Below are positions 27,201 through 37,998 of a DNA stretch of 64,000 nucleotides, piece by piece. The position numbers were made by a program, and so were the translations under genes. The DNA comes from Paraflavitalea pollutisoli. Its GTDB lineage: Bacteria; Bacteroidota; Bacteroidia; Chitinophagales; Chitinophagaceae. Numbering within the stretch: the first letter of the stretch is position 1; each line of letters opens with the position of its first letter. The notes beneath the pieces are model-generated. The model had not been told where the DNA came from. It searched no databases and worked only from the letters and a program-made list of their open reading frames with translations. The stretch spans positions 620,001 to 684,000 of the forward strand of contig NZ_JARKMX010000014.1 of NCBI RefSeq assembly GCF_029360705.1, given 5' to 3'.

Positions 27201-29603
27201 GTGTTCAAAAACTATTTCAAAACTGCCTTCCGTAGCCTGATGAGAAACAGGAGTTATGCCGTGATCAATATCACTGGCCTGGCCGTGGGTATTGCAGCCT
27301 GCCTGTTGATCTACCTGATCACCAGCTATCACCTCAGCTTCGATAACTACCATACCAAAAGGGACCGGATCTACCGGATGTACACCGAGACCGGTGGTGT
27401 TGGCGGGGGCCGCAGTGCCGGTGTACCCTGGGCGGTACCGGAAGGATTGCGCCAGGATTTTCCCGAACTGGAGAAAGTAGCCGGCGTATTTGGCAGCGGC
27501 GGCGACCAGATCACTGTACTGGATGAACAGAACAATCCGGGCAAGAAATTCAAGGAAGCGCGTGGCTTCTTTTATGTTGAACCGGCGATCTTCGACATCT
27601 TCGATTTCACATGGCTGGCCGGAGATAAAGCGACCGCTTTATCCGGCCCCGATATGGTCGTGCTGACCAGGGAGATCGCGGAGAAATATTTTGGCGACTG
27701 GCAAAAAGCCGTAGGACGCTCTATCAAATATGACAACGCCAAAGTATATAAGGTCACCGGCATCCTGGCGGATCCTCCACCCACTACCGATATACCTTTC
27801 CGCATCGTGGCTTCCATGAAGTCATTCAAGGAACCCGACTACACCGATTGGATCAGTATCTGGAGTGGTCATCACTGTTATTTCGTGTTACCGGAAAACT
27901 ATCCGGCATCCCGGCTGAGCAAGCTGCTGCCCGGCTTCGTCAAAAAACACAAGCCTGTCGAAAACCAAAAAGAAGGATTTGGCCTGCAGGCCCTGACCGA
28001 CATGCACTTCGATACCACCCTGGGCGTTTATTCGCGCCAGGTATTCAGTAAAGAGCTCATCACTACGCTGTCGCTGATCGGACTGTTCCTGCTCATCATC
28101 GCTTGTGTCAACTTCATCAACCTGGCCACCGCACAGGCCGTGAACAGGGCGAAGGAAGTAGGTGTTCGCAAGGTACTGGGCAGCAGCCGTCGCAACCTCA
28201 TCACGCAGTTTCTCGGCGAAACCCTCATCATTACCGGTACTGCGGTATTGCTGGCCACGGCTGTTGCCTGGCTCGTGGTGCCTGCACTCAACACGCTGCT
28301 GCAGATACAGATCAGTCGTAACTTCTTTGGCAGCCTTACCGTTCCGCTATTTGCTATCGCCATCACCGTGATCGTAACGTTCCTGGCAGGCTTTTATCCG
28401 GCGCTCGTATTATCAGGTTATAATCCCATTACAGCCTTGCGCAGCAAGATCGCTGCCAAAACTTCCGGTGGCCTCACCTTACGCAGGGGCCTGGTCGTCT
28501 TCCAGTTTGCCATCGCCCAGGTACTCATCATCGGTATGCTGGTGATCGTAGGTCAGATGAATTTTTTCAAGAAGACCTCCATGGGCTTTACCAAAGATCA
28601 TATCCTCACGGTTCCGATACCGGGCGACAGTGCGAGCCGCAGCCGGGCCGAATACCTGCGTGGAGAATTGGAGCGGCAACCGGGCATCAGCGATGTCAGT
28701 TTTGCCTTCACCAGTCCTTTCGACAATGGCAACTGGAGCTCTGATTTCAAATTCGACAACAATCCCAACAATACAGGCTTCGAAGCCAACCTCAAATTTG
28801 CAGACGTCAATTACTTCAAGACCTATGACCTGCAGTTCATCGCCGGGCGGCCGTTCTATGAAAGCGATAGCATCCGGGAGTTTGTAGTGACCGAGCAATT
28901 CATCAAGCGGGTAGGTCTCCATGATCCACAGGAAGCGATCGGCAAAAAGATCGATCTGTGGGATGGGCAACATGTAAAAACCATCTGCGGTGTCGTCAAG
29001 GATTTTCATAGCCAGACATTACGCCAGGCACTGGAACCAGTCATCCTCGCTTCGCAAAGGACGTCTTACAACATGTTTGGCTTAAAACTGGAGCCCGGTA
29101 AGACGAAAGAAGCACTGGCTTTCATTGAGAAACTTTGGACGACGACTTATCCTGATTTCGTGTACGAATACCAGTTCCTCGACGATAAAGTAGACCGGTC
29201 CTATCGCCGCGAAACACAGCTTTCGCACCTGTACACCATTTTCGCCGGTATCGCCATCTTTATCTCCTGCCTGGGTTTATACGGGCTGGTGTCTTTCATG
29301 GCCACCCAACGCGTAAAAGAAGTAGGCATCCGCAAAGTATTGGGCGCTTCGGTAGGTCATATCGTGTATCTCTTTTCGCGCGAATTCACCATCCTTGTAT
29401 TGCTGTCGTTTGTGATTGCAGCACCAGTGGCCTGGTACCTGATGACCCGCTGGCTAGCCGATTTCGAATACCGTATTCCTTTAGGAGCGAGTATATTCCT
29501 GCTGGCCATAGTCGGTTCGATCGCCATTGCCTGGATCACGGTCGGTTACCGCGCCGTCAGGGCCGCACTGGCCAACCCTGTGAAAAGTTTAAAAAGTGAA
29601 TAG
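27201..29603 (+). CDS. Double-FtsX ABC permease P8
   Basis: 800 residues from a GTG start, opening FKNYFKTAFRSLMRN like its relatives. Coupling segments are KEVGVRKVLGS and KEVGIRKVLGAS. TM1 is followed by YHLSFDNYH, where the conserved Glu of E-L-S-Y/F-D is His. TM4 ends SGYNPITALRSK where most copies have SSF-x-PIKVLKG. The first domain ends DMHFDTTLGVYSR and the second has KDFHSQTLR and YQFLDDKV. It is the only gene of the array to end in TAG. Its tail is NPVKSLKSE. Confidence 0.92.
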   Translation: MFKNYFKTAFRSLMRNRSYAVINITGLAVGIAACLLIYLITSYHLSFDNYHTKRDRIYRMYTETGGVGGGRSAGVPWAVPEGLRQDFPELEKVAGVFGSGGDQITVLDEQNNPGKKFKEARGFFYVEPAIFDIFDFTWLAGDKATALSGPDMVVLTREIAEKYFGDWQKAVGRSIKYDNAKVYKVTGILADPPPTTDIPFRIVASMKSFKEPDYTDWISIWSGHHCYFVLPENYPASRLSKLLPGFVKKHKPVENQKEGFGLQALTDMHFDTTLGVYSRQVFSKELITTLSLIGLFLLIIACVNFINLATAQAVNRAKEVGVRKVLGSSRRNLITQFLGETLIITGTAVLLATAVAWLVVPALNTLLQIQISRNFFGSLTVPLFAIAITVIVTFLAGFYPALVLSGYNPITALRSKIAAKTSGGLTLRRGLVVFQFAIAQVLIIGMLVIVGQMNFFKKTSMGFTKDHILTVPIPGDSASRSRAEYLRGELERQPGISDVSFAFTSPFDNGNWSSDFKFDNNPNNTGFEANLKFADVNYFKTYDLQFIAGRPFYESDSIREFVVTEQFIKRVGLHDPQEAIGKKIDLWDGQHVKTICGVVKDFHSQTLRQALEPVILASQRTSYNMFGLKLEPGKTKEALAFIEKLWTTTYPDFVYEYQFLDDKVDRSYRRETQLSHLYTIFAGIAIFISCLGLYGLVSFMATQRVKEVGIRKVLGASVGHIVYLFSREFTILVLLSFVIAAPVAWYLMTRWLADFEYRIPLGASIFLLAIVGSIAIAWITVGYRAVRAALANPVKSLKSE

Positions 29604-29627
29604 TTCAACCTTTTAAAACAATGAGCC

Positions 29628-32039
29628 GTGCTTAAAACATACTGCAAGATCGCCTGGCGCACCGCACTCCGTAATAAAAGTTTTACGGCCATTAGTCTGG
29701 GCAGCCTGGTATTGGGCATCACGATGTTCTTCTTCATCAGCCTGTGGGTAAAAGATGAACTGTCGTTCGATGCCGGATATGCCGACCAACCCAACGTATG
29801 CCGGTTGGAAACAACCCTGGTACTGCCCGACGGGCAGACGGATAAAATGGCTACTGTGGGCTGGCCAGTCGGCAAGGCCTTGCAGGCGCAATATCCCGAG
29901 ATCGAGCACCTGACCTATGTACGGGAATGGTACCCGATCATCAAAACCGAGCAAAGACGTTTCTATGAAAATGCATTCTACGCCGACGATCAATTCTTTT
30001 CCGTTTTAAACTATCCCCTCCAGGAAGGTAATGCGGCGAAGGCATTGACCGAACCCTACAGCGTTGTGATCTCTCAGGACGCCAAGGCCAGGTATTTCGG
30101 ACAGGGAGAAGCGCTGGGTAAAATACTGATGGTGAATGATACCGTTCCTTTCAAAGTCACGGGTGTCTTCGCGGAGTTGCCAGCCAATTCGCACCTCAGC
30201 TTCGACATGATCGCTTCTTTCAGTTCTTATTGCAGCATGGATCCGGAAAGCTGTCAGCAGGAATTTGCCAAGGGCTGGTTCGATATCAACGTGTACAATT
30301 ATGTACGTCTGCGCAAGGACGCTTCCGTCATCGGCACCAACGCCCGCATCAGCAACCTGGTACAAGTGGCCGGCGCGGCTCAGGTGAAAGAAACAGGTTT
30401 TAAAAGTACCCTGTCCCTGCGGCCGGTGAAAGATATCTACCTGTACTCCGGTATGCGCACGGCGCGGGGAGAACTGGGTAATATCAAAACCATCCAGTTC
30501 TTTCTCGCCATCGGCATCTTCATCCTGGTGATCGCCTGTCTCAACTTCATCAACCTGTCTACCGCCCGGTCGGTAGAAAGAGCCAAAGAGATCGGTATCC
30601 AGAAAGTGCTGGGCAATAGCCGCCGTCGCCTGATCGGCCAATTCCTGACAGAAGCGGCCATACTGTGTACCATAGCGGCACTGATCAGTATGATCGTCAT
30701 GGTGGCACTGCTTCCCCTCTACAATAGCTTCTCGGGCAAATCATTCACGGTGCCTACTTTATTGTCACCTGGCAATCTGCTGTTGTTGACGGGTATTATC
30801 GCCGTGCTGGTACCACTGGCAGGCTTCTACCCTGCCTGGGTGCTCTCGTCCTTCAAGCCTATCAAAGTGCTAAAGGGACGTTTCTCGCATTCCGGCTCCG
30901 GTACCTTGCTGCGTCAATCGCTGGTGGTATTGCAGTTTGTGATCTCGGCAGGCTTCATCATGTGTACCGCTATTATGTGGCAGCAAATGCGCTTTATGCA
31001 AACCAGGGAACTGGGTTTCAAAACCGACAATATGCTACTGGTGGATATTACGACCGTGCCTTGGGTACAACGGCATGATAAAGCCGATCTGTTCAAAAAA
31101 GAACTGATGCGCCGCAACGGCAGCCGCTCCATCACCGCAGCAGGGGCTATCCCGGGCCGTTCGGGATGGGATGGCCAGTTTGCTTATCCGGAAGGAAAAA
31201 CGAAAGAAGAAAGCCTGATCGTAGAATACATTACCACCGATCATGACTACGTCAAAACCATTGGTCTGCCGCTGATCGCGGGGCGCGATTTTCTGTCCAA
31301 CAGCGAAGCGGATACCAAAGAGGCTTTCATCATCAACGAAGCTGCCGTTAAACTATTTGGCTGGGGTACACCCCAACAAGCCATTGGCAAAAAACTAAAG
31401 ACCTCGGGGAAGGAAGGACAGGTGGTTGGTGTGGTGAAGAATTATCACCAGCATGGTTTGCAATCGAAGATCGGTCCGGTGGTACTGAGTCCTGTGGGAT
31501 ATTATAGCGTCATCGCGCTGCGATACGAAAACATCACACCAGCCCGGGCTATTGCCAATGCAGAAGCCGTGTGGAAAGAAGTATACGGCGATTATCCTTT
31601 TTACTACCGTTTCATGGACGAGGATTTTCAACGTCAGTACAGCAAGGAAGAAAAGCTGCATAGCTTTTTTGGCATCGCAGCCGGCCTGTCGATCCTGATC
31701 GGTTGCCTGGGACTACTGGGGCTCATCATCTATACCGCGCACAAACGGGTACGCGAGATCGGCATCCGAAAAGTACTGGGAGCAGGTATCGCGAATATCG
31801 TCACGCTGCTATCGATCGACCTGTTGAAACTGGTAGGCATCGCGATCGTACTGGCCATACCACTGGCCTGGTGGGTGATGGACAATTGGCTACAGCAGTT
31901 TGCCTTCCGCATCAACATGCAATGGTGGGTATTTGCTGCCTCGGCAGTGGCTGCTCTCCTGATCGCCTTACTGACCATTAGCTTCCAGGCCCTGAAAGCC
32001 GCCCTGACCAATCCTGTGAAGAACCTGAGAACCGACTAA
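29628..32039 (+). CDS. Double-FtsX ABC permease P9
   Basis: 803 residues from a GTG start, only 24 bases after P8. The first coupling segment is KEIGIQKVLGN, with Gln in place of the Arg kept in all other copies. The second is REIGIRKVLGAG and is intact. TM1 departs from the family (SLGSLVLGITMFFF). The second periplasmic domain has KNYHQHGLQ instead of KDFHFxSLH. The C-terminus NPVKNLRTD is the only one ending in Asp. A substituted first half with a standard second half suggests unequal roles for the two halves. Confidence 0.92.
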   Translation: MLKTYCKIAWRTALRNKSFTAISLGSLVLGITMFFFISLWVKDELSFDAGYADQPNVCRLETTLVLPDGQTDKMATVGWPVGKALQAQYPEIEHLTYVREWYPIIKTEQRRFYENAFYADDQFFSVLNYPLQEGNAAKALTEPYSVVISQDAKARYFGQGEALGKILMVNDTVPFKVTGVFAELPANSHLSFDMIASFSSYCSMDPESCQQEFAKGWFDINVYNYVRLRKDASVIGTNARISNLVQVAGAAQVKETGFKSTLSLRPVKDIYLYSGMRTARGELGNIKTIQFFLAIGIFILVIACLNFINLSTARSVERAKEIGIQKVLGNSRRRLIGQFLTEAAILCTIAALISMIVMVALLPLYNSFSGKSFTVPTLLSPGNLLLLTGIIAVLVPLAGFYPAWVLSSFKPIKVLKGRFSHSGSGTLLRQSLVVLQFVISAGFIMCTAIMWQQMRFMQTRELGFKTDNMLLVDITTVPWVQRHDKADLFKKELMRRNGSRSITAAGAIPGRSGWDGQFAYPEGKTKEESLIVEYITTDHDYVKTIGLPLIAGRDFLSNSEADTKEAFIINEAAVKLFGWGTPQQAIGKKLKTSGKEGQVVGVVKNYHQHGLQSKIGPVVLSPVGYYSVIALRYENITPARAIANAEAVWKEVYGDYPFYYRFMDEDFQRQYSKEEKLHSFFGIAAGLSILIGCLGLLGLIIYTAHKRVREIGIRKVLGAGIANIVTLLSIDLLKLVGIAIVLAIPLAWWVMDNWLQQFAFRINMQWWVFAASAVAALLIALLTISFQALKAALTNPVKNLRTD

Positions 32040-32071
32040 TTGGCCGCTGGCCACCACCCAATATAATTGCC

Positions 32072-34450
32072 ATGTTCAAGAATCAGCTGATTGCCGCCTG
32101 GCGCACCCTCACCAGGAACAGAACCTACACTACGATCAACGTGCTGGGGTTATCCCTGAGCGTGGGCATCGCAACGGTGTTGTTCATGATCGTACGGTTT
32201 GAAAAGAGTTTCGATACCTGGCATGCCAAAGCACCCCAACTGTACCAGCTCCTGGGCAAAGACCGCTTTGACGGGCTTAATTCGCATATTCCCCAGGGCG
32301 CCATCTATGCGCTCAACAATAAAATACCCGGTGTAGAACAGGCTGTGAATGTCATGGAGTACGAGCCTTACGGTATTCGTGTCAACAACGAAAACCTGGC
32401 CATGAAAAAGACCTACTTCGCCGGGCCCGAACTCTTCCACATGATCGATGCGCAATGGATCGCCGGATCTCCCGAAGCTTCCCTGAGCCAACCCTTTCAG
32501 GTAGTACTGGATGAACCCACCGCTATCCGCTTTTTTAAAAGCACGCAGCAGGCCATGGGGCAAATCATTCGCTACGAGAACAACATGGATATGAAAGTAT
32601 CCGGCATCATCAAAAAAATGCCGTCCAATACGCAGTTCACGATGCCCATGATCCTCTCGTATGCTTCCCTGCTGCGCTTCATGGATTGGTACAAAGACAA
32701 TACCTATTTCGGTGGTGGCGACTCCTATTTCCAGGGATTTGTGCTGCTGAAACCCGGCGCCCGGCCTTCGGATATTGTCAAAGCACTCAATGCAGAAGCG
32801 GCCCAGCACAAGCATGCGGCCATTATCGATTATCAACTGGTGAACCTGGCCGACCATCATTTCAATCCCAATCCCGAAATTGATTTTTTAAACTATGCCA
32901 TCCCTTACTGGTTGTTGAATACCCTCGTTGGCATTGGCGCTTTCCTGTTACTGATCGCCAGCATCAATTTCATCAATATGGCCACGGTACAGGCCATGCA
33001 GCGTAACAAAGCGACCGGTGTACGCAAGATATTGGGTAGCAGCCGCTGGCAGCTCATGGGGCAATTCCTGTTGGAAACTGGTCTGCTTGTAGTGGCAGCA
33101 CTGGGCGGCGGCGCTTTGATTGCTTATATCCTGTTACCCTTTACCAGCGAGCTGTTACACACCCAGGTGGCCGACGCCAACAACTGGAATGGCAGTACGG
33201 TGGTGTTCCTGCTACTCATTGGATTGGCATTAACGCTGTTGTCGGGCATCTATCCCGCGATCCTGCTTTCGGGTTTCAAACCCATACAGCTGCTTCGATC
33301 ACGCTTTTTCACCGCACGTGCCGGTGGCTTCTCCCTGCGCCGTATGCTGGTCGTAACGCAGTTTACCATCGCCCTGGTCCTCGTCATCTGCACATTGATT
33401 GGCGTAAAGCAACTCAATCATTTTTACCACAAAGAACTGGGCTTCGACAAAGCGTCTGTGCTGAAAGTCATGTTGCCGAATAGCCAGGACGAACGAGGCC
33501 GGCGGGTCCTCCGCAGCGAACTGGAAAACCAACCCGCCATTACGAACATCACCTTCGGCCTCACTACCCCCTCGGGTACCGGCAACTGGTGGTGGGCCAA
33601 TGTAAAACACCATGGACTGAAGGATGGCGAACAGCAGTTTCGCCAACAGTTTATCGATACCAATTACTTTTCCTTCTTCCGCATTCCATTGCTGACCGGC
33701 CGGTCGTTTACCGCTGCCGACAGCACAGCTCCCGTCGTACTGGTCAACGAAACAGCCGTCCGTCAGATGGGCTTTACACAACCTATGGAAGCGTTGGGAC
33801 AGGTCATAGCGCTCGGCAATGAACAATATACCGTAGCCGGCATTGTCAAAGACTACCAATCACAAAGTTTGCGTTTTGGCAGTACGCCGCACGTATTCAT
33901 CTATAACCGCCGTTATCAGACGGCCATGTTCCGAATACATCCCCAACAACAAGAAGCTGCGCTGAAACTGGTAAGCGCTGCCTTCAAAAAAGTATACCCG
34001 GACTATTACATGGATTATACCTTCCTGGATGATGAGCTGCGCACTTTCTACAGCGATGAAAGCAAACTGGCCCACTTCTTATCCTTGTTCTCCATCGTCG
34101 GTATCCTCATCGGCTGTTTGGGTGTGTATGGATTGGTTGCCTATGTGTGTATGCGCAAGACCAAAGAGATCGGTATTCGTAAGGTGCTGGGCGCCGGCTT
34201 TCTGCACATCATGGCCCTGCTCAATGTGGAGTTCCTGTGGCTGATCGGTCTCGCCTTTGTGATCGCTGCACCGGTGGCAGGACTGATCATGCATCGTTTT
34301 CTACAGGAGTACACTAACCGTATTGCTTTACCAGGATGGATCTTCCTGCTGACTGGGGCCGGTGCAGTGGTAATTACCCTGATCACGATCAGCTTTCAGG
34401 CCGTCCGCGCGTCGCTGGCCAACCCGGTAAAGAGTTTAAGAAGTGAATAA
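32072..34450 (+). CDS. Double-FtsX ABC permease P10, altered first coupling segment
   Basis: 792 residues, ATG start. The first coupling segment reads NKATGVRKILGS: the Glu kept in the other fifteen copies at this place is Ala. The second, KEIGIRKVLGAG, is normal. TM2 is followed by ATVQAMQR instead of STARS-x-x-R. The second domain motif is KDYQSQSLR. The first periplasmic domain ends DHHFNPNPEIDFL. These changes make it one of the most divergent copies, yet the frame is open, the length normal and the tail standard (NPVKSLRSE), so it is probably functional. Confidence 0.91.
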   Translation: MFKNQLIAAWRTLTRNRTYTTINVLGLSLSVGIATVLFMIVRFEKSFDTWHAKAPQLYQLLGKDRFDGLNSHIPQGAIYALNNKIPGVEQAVNVMEYEPYGIRVNNENLAMKKTYFAGPELFHMIDAQWIAGSPEASLSQPFQVVLDEPTAIRFFKSTQQAMGQIIRYENNMDMKVSGIIKKMPSNTQFTMPMILSYASLLRFMDWYKDNTYFGGGDSYFQGFVLLKPGARPSDIVKALNAEAAQHKHAAIIDYQLVNLADHHFNPNPEIDFLNYAIPYWLLNTLVGIGAFLLLIASINFINMATVQAMQRNKATGVRKILGSSRWQLMGQFLLETGLLVVAALGGGALIAYILLPFTSELLHTQVADANNWNGSTVVFLLLIGLALTLLSGIYPAILLSGFKPIQLLRSRFFTARAGGFSLRRMLVVTQFTIALVLVICTLIGVKQLNHFYHKELGFDKASVLKVMLPNSQDERGRRVLRSELENQPAITNITFGLTTPSGTGNWWWANVKHHGLKDGEQQFRQQFIDTNYFSFFRIPLLTGRSFTAADSTAPVVLVNETAVRQMGFTQPMEALGQVIALGNEQYTVAGIVKDYQSQSLRFGSTPHVFIYNRRYQTAMFRIHPQQQEAALKLVSAAFKKVYPDYYMDYTFLDDELRTFYSDESKLAHFLSLFSIVGILIGCLGVYGLVAYVCMRKTKEIGIRKVLGAGFLHIMALLNVEFLWLIGLAFVIAAPVAGLIMHRFLQEYTNRIALPGWIFLLTGAGAVVITLITISFQAVRASLANPVKSLRSE

Positions 34451-34480
34451 GCAATCACTTAACACCCTCAATAGTATACC

Positions 34481-36892
34481 ATGTTTAAAAACTATTTAAA
34501 AACGGCCTGGCGAAACCTGTGGAAGAACAAAGCCTATTCCGCCATCAACATCATTGGCCTGTCGATCGGCATGGCTGCCTGTATCGTCATCATGCTGTTT
34601 GTGCTGTATGAAAAAGGATTCGACGGCCGGCATACCAAAAACATCTACCGGCTCGATGAGGTACAAAAATTTCCTGGCATGGTGGCTCCCCAGCAGGTAG
34701 CCCTGTCGATGTTTCCGATGGGCCCTACCCTGCAGGCGGAGTTTCCACAAGTGAAACAATTCACGCGCATCAACAGCTACAACAAACCACCCATCACCTA
34801 TGGAGATAAAAAAGTATCACTGACAAACCTGTTCTGGGCCGACTCTACGTTTCTCGATATCTTCAACTTTCGCCTGCTCGAAGGAGACCGCCTGCAGGTG
34901 TTGCAGCAACCCAACAGTGTAGTGCTGACGCAATCGGCGGCCGACAAGATCTTTGGCCGCGAAAACCCGGTGGGCAAAACGATTACGATCAACGGCAGCG
35001 ATACCATGACCTTCAAGGTAACCGGCATCCTGGAGAATATCCCGGGCAATTCGCACCTACAATTTGAAGGGTTGCTGTCGTTCAACACCCGGCCGACGGC
35101 ACGCATGATGGAAAACTGGGGTGGCAACTGGGTCAATACCTACCTCGAGCTGGCGCCCGGTACCGATATCGCCGCCCTCGAAAAAGCCTTTCCGGCATAC
35201 CTGAAGCGGCATATGACGGAAGAAAGGTCTACCTTCTATGAACTGTTCCTGCAACCCCTGGCAGCGGTCCATGCCGGATCTTCGCACATCACGCATGACT
35301 ACAACAACTACGGGAAATTCGATGGCTCTTATACCAACCTGTTCTCGATCATTGCGCTCATCGTACTGGTGATCGCCTGTATCAATTTCATGAACCTTTC
35401 CACCGCACGCTCCGCTGGCCGGGCCCGTGAAGTAGGGGTCCGAAAATCGGTTGGTGCCCACCGCTTTCAATTGGGCATACAGTTTATCGGCGAGTCCGTT
35501 CTGCTGTGTATCCTGGCATTGATGATCGCATTGGGTCTGGTGCAACTCACCTTACCCTGGGTATCGCAGCTAAGCCAGCGTGACCTTAATATGATCGTAT
35601 TCATCAATGGTCCATTGTTGTTGACGGCTTTGGCAGGATCACTACTGGTAGGCATCCTCGCAGGCCTGTATCCTGCAGTGTACCTGTCCTCTTTCCAGGC
35701 AGTGAAAGTGTTGAAAGGCACTATCACAGCGGGCAACCGCAAAAGCCTGTTCAGGAACGTGCTGGTCGTGGGGCAATTCTCGAGTGCTATCTTCCTGATC
35801 ATCGCAACGCTGTTTGCCGTACGGCAGCTCAACTTCATGCAGCACAAAGATCCCGGATTCAACAAAGAGCAGGTATTGACCATACCACTCACCTTCGCCA
35901 CCCAACAACGCTACGAAGCTGTAAAATCCGAGTTACTCAACAATACCCTGATCACAGGCGTTTCTGCCTCCACCCAACGCTTGGGTAATAACCTGCACCA
36001 GACCGGCGTCAATTACTATCCCGGCGATAAACCCATGCGCAGCCTCACGACCTCACAGGTGGTTGTAGACCCCGATTATTTATCCGTATACAAGATACCC
36101 CTGCTTGCCGGCCGCAATTTCTCCAAAGACTACGCCACCGACAATGCCAAAGCCTATATCGTCAACGAAACGATGGCCAAAGAACTGCTGAAGGAAACAC
36201 CACAGGCCCCGTATGCCAGCCTGATCGGCAAACGTTTTGGTTTCGGCGGCATGGATTCTGCCGGTACCATTGTAGGCGTATCCAGGGATTTCAACTTCAA
36301 CTCGCTTCACCATAAGATCGAAACCCTGACCATCCTGGACCAGAAAGACTGGGGTTATTCCGAAATTTCGGTGCGCGTCAACGGCGCAAAGGCCAAAGAA
36401 GCGGTAGCCTTTATACAGGGTGTTTGGCAAAAAGTAAATCCGGGTGAAGAACTGGAATTTACTTTCCTTGACGATCACTTCAAAGAGCTGTACCACGCCG
36501 ATGCACAGGTTAGTCAAACAGTAGGTGTACTCGCCGGACTGGCGATCGTTATCTCGTGCCTTGGTTTGTTTGGCCTGGCATCCTATGCTGCCGAGCGCCG
36601 TATCAAAGAGATCGGTATCCGCAAGGTGCTGGGAGCGTCCATACAGAGCATCGTCCGCCTGATGTCGAAAGACTTCCTGCGGCTGGTGTTGATCGCCAAC
36701 CTCATCGCCTGGCCGCTTGCCTGGCTGGCCATGTACAAATGGTTGGAGGATTTTGCGTACCGCATTCCCATCAGCATTTGGGTATTCCTGGCAGCTGGTG
36801 TTGCCGCTCTGCTGATCGCGCTGTGTACAGTTGCGTTCCAGGCGTTGCGCGCTTCGATCGCCAACCCCGTTAAAAGTTTACGGAGCGAATAA
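34481..36892 (+). CDS. Double-FtsX ABC permease P11
   Basis: 803 residues, ATG start. Coupling segments are REVGVRKSVGA (Ser for the usual Val) and KEIGIRKVLGAS. The first domain ends AVHAGSSHITHDYNNYG, without the HLHS found in several copies. The second has RDFNFNSLH, with Asn for His in DFH, and FTFLDDHF. It ends NPVKSLRSE. The next gene, 53 bases on, is the DUF4097 protein rather than another permease. Confidence 0.92.
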   Translation: MFKNYLKTAWRNLWKNKAYSAINIIGLSIGMAACIVIMLFVLYEKGFDGRHTKNIYRLDEVQKFPGMVAPQQVALSMFPMGPTLQAEFPQVKQFTRINSYNKPPITYGDKKVSLTNLFWADSTFLDIFNFRLLEGDRLQVLQQPNSVVLTQSAADKIFGRENPVGKTITINGSDTMTFKVTGILENIPGNSHLQFEGLLSFNTRPTARMMENWGGNWVNTYLELAPGTDIAALEKAFPAYLKRHMTEERSTFYELFLQPLAAVHAGSSHITHDYNNYGKFDGSYTNLFSIIALIVLVIACINFMNLSTARSAGRAREVGVRKSVGAHRFQLGIQFIGESVLLCILALMIALGLVQLTLPWVSQLSQRDLNMIVFINGPLLLTALAGSLLVGILAGLYPAVYLSSFQAVKVLKGTITAGNRKSLFRNVLVVGQFSSAIFLIIATLFAVRQLNFMQHKDPGFNKEQVLTIPLTFATQQRYEAVKSELLNNTLITGVSASTQRLGNNLHQTGVNYYPGDKPMRSLTTSQVVVDPDYLSVYKIPLLAGRNFSKDYATDNAKAYIVNETMAKELLKETPQAPYASLIGKRFGFGGMDSAGTIVGVSRDFNFNSLHHKIETLTILDQKDWGYSEISVRVNGAKAKEAVAFIQGVWQKVNPGEELEFTFLDDHFKELYHADAQVSQTVGVLAGLAIVISCLGLFGLASYAAERRIKEIGIRKVLGASIQSIVRLMSKDFLRLVLIANLIAWPLAWLAMYKWLEDFAYRIPISIWVFLAAGVAALLIALCTVAFQALRASIANPVKSLRSE

Positions 36893-36945
36893 GCAACTTT
36901 CCGATTATTCAGTCGACCTTATTACTAACAATAAAATGATTATAT

Positions 36946-37983
36946 ATGAAATCATTCTTTTCCCTTCTCCTGGCAGCTGGCCTGTGTCAGGTTGCCCAGG
37001 CGCAAACCGAAACGCCTTTCCAGACCAAATCCCTGAAAGATGCCGGTATTGAAAAGGTAACAGCCGAAACATCGGGTGGCAATATTTCCGTGACGGGCGG
37101 AGCCGCCGACCTGCGGATCGATGTATACATCCGGCCAAGCAATGGCCGCATAAGTACACTCAGTAAGGAAGATATCCAGAAAAGACTGGAGGAAGACTAC
37201 GACTTTAAAGTAACCACAGAGAATCACCAGCTCACGGCGATCGCGCGGCCTAAAGATCGTTCCGGGAGTTATGATTGGAAACGCGCCCTATCGATATCTT
37301 TTGTGATCTATGTACCCCGTAATGTAGCCACCAGCCTCACCACCAGTGGTGGAAATGTGGCGCTCGCCCACCTCGCGGGTGTACAGGATTTCCGCACGAG
37401 TGGCGGCAACCTCTCACTTGATGACCTGACGGGCAATATCAAGGGGTCTACGTCCGGCGGTAATATAGATATCAAAGATTCCAAAGACGATATCACGTTG
37501 ATCACCAGTGGTGGTAATGTAAAAGCCGCCAACTGCGATGGTAAGATCAGGTTGACGACCTCAGGCGGCAACGTGACACTGGATCAATTGAAAGGCACGA
37601 TCGATGCTACCACCAGTGGTGGCACCGTGCGCGCCACCACGGTTGGAGGAGATCTTTCTGCAGTGACTTCCGGTGGCAATGTACACCTGGAGAACCTGTC
37701 GTGCAGCGTTCGGGCCTCTACTAGCGGCGGTAATATGACCGTGAGCCTGAAAGAGCTGGGCAGCTTCGTGAAGCTTGCTAATTCAGGCGGCAATATCAGC
37801 CTGGACCTGCCCGGTGGAAAAGGACTCGACCTGCATATCACCGGCGGTAAAGTAAAAGCGGGTACCCTGAGTAATTTCAGTGGTACGGTAGAAGATGATT
37901 CCATCGATGGTAAGATCAACGGCGGAGGCATTCCCGTTACCGTGAAAGGCGGCAGCGGACGGGTGACCCTGTCGATCAAATAG
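36946..37983 (+). CDS. Secreted DUF4097-type beta-repeat protein
   Basis: 345 residues with a signal peptide ending at about AQA-QTE (18-20). The mature protein is dominated by ten spaced SGG turns (eight TSGGN, one TSGGT, one NSGGN) between short beta strands, the pattern of DUF4097 beta-helix or beta-solenoid domains. These proteins are predicted periplasmic or surface proteins of unclear function. No adhesin motif, lipobox or sorting signal is visible. It is the only large non-permease gene inside the array, between P11 and P12. A strong hairpin follows it. It may be a periplasmic scaffold or envelope-stress partner of the exporters, but that is inference from position only. Confidence 0.83.
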   Translation: MKSFFSLLLAAGLCQVAQAQTETPFQTKSLKDAGIEKVTAETSGGNISVTGGAADLRIDVYIRPSNGRISTLSKEDIQKRLEEDYDFKVTTENHQLTAIARPKDRSGSYDWKRALSISFVIYVPRNVATSLTTSGGNVALAHLAGVQDFRTSGGNLSLDDLTGNIKGSTSGGNIDIKDSKDDITLITSGGNVKAANCDGKIRLTTSGGNVTLDQLKGTIDATTSGGTVRATTVGGDLSAVTSGGNVHLENLSCSVRASTSGGNMTVSLKELGSFVKLANSGGNISLDLPGGKGLDLHITGGKVKAGTLSNFSGTVEDDSIDGKINGGGIPVTVKGGSGRVTLSIK

Positions 37984-37998
37984 TATAAGATATCGATT

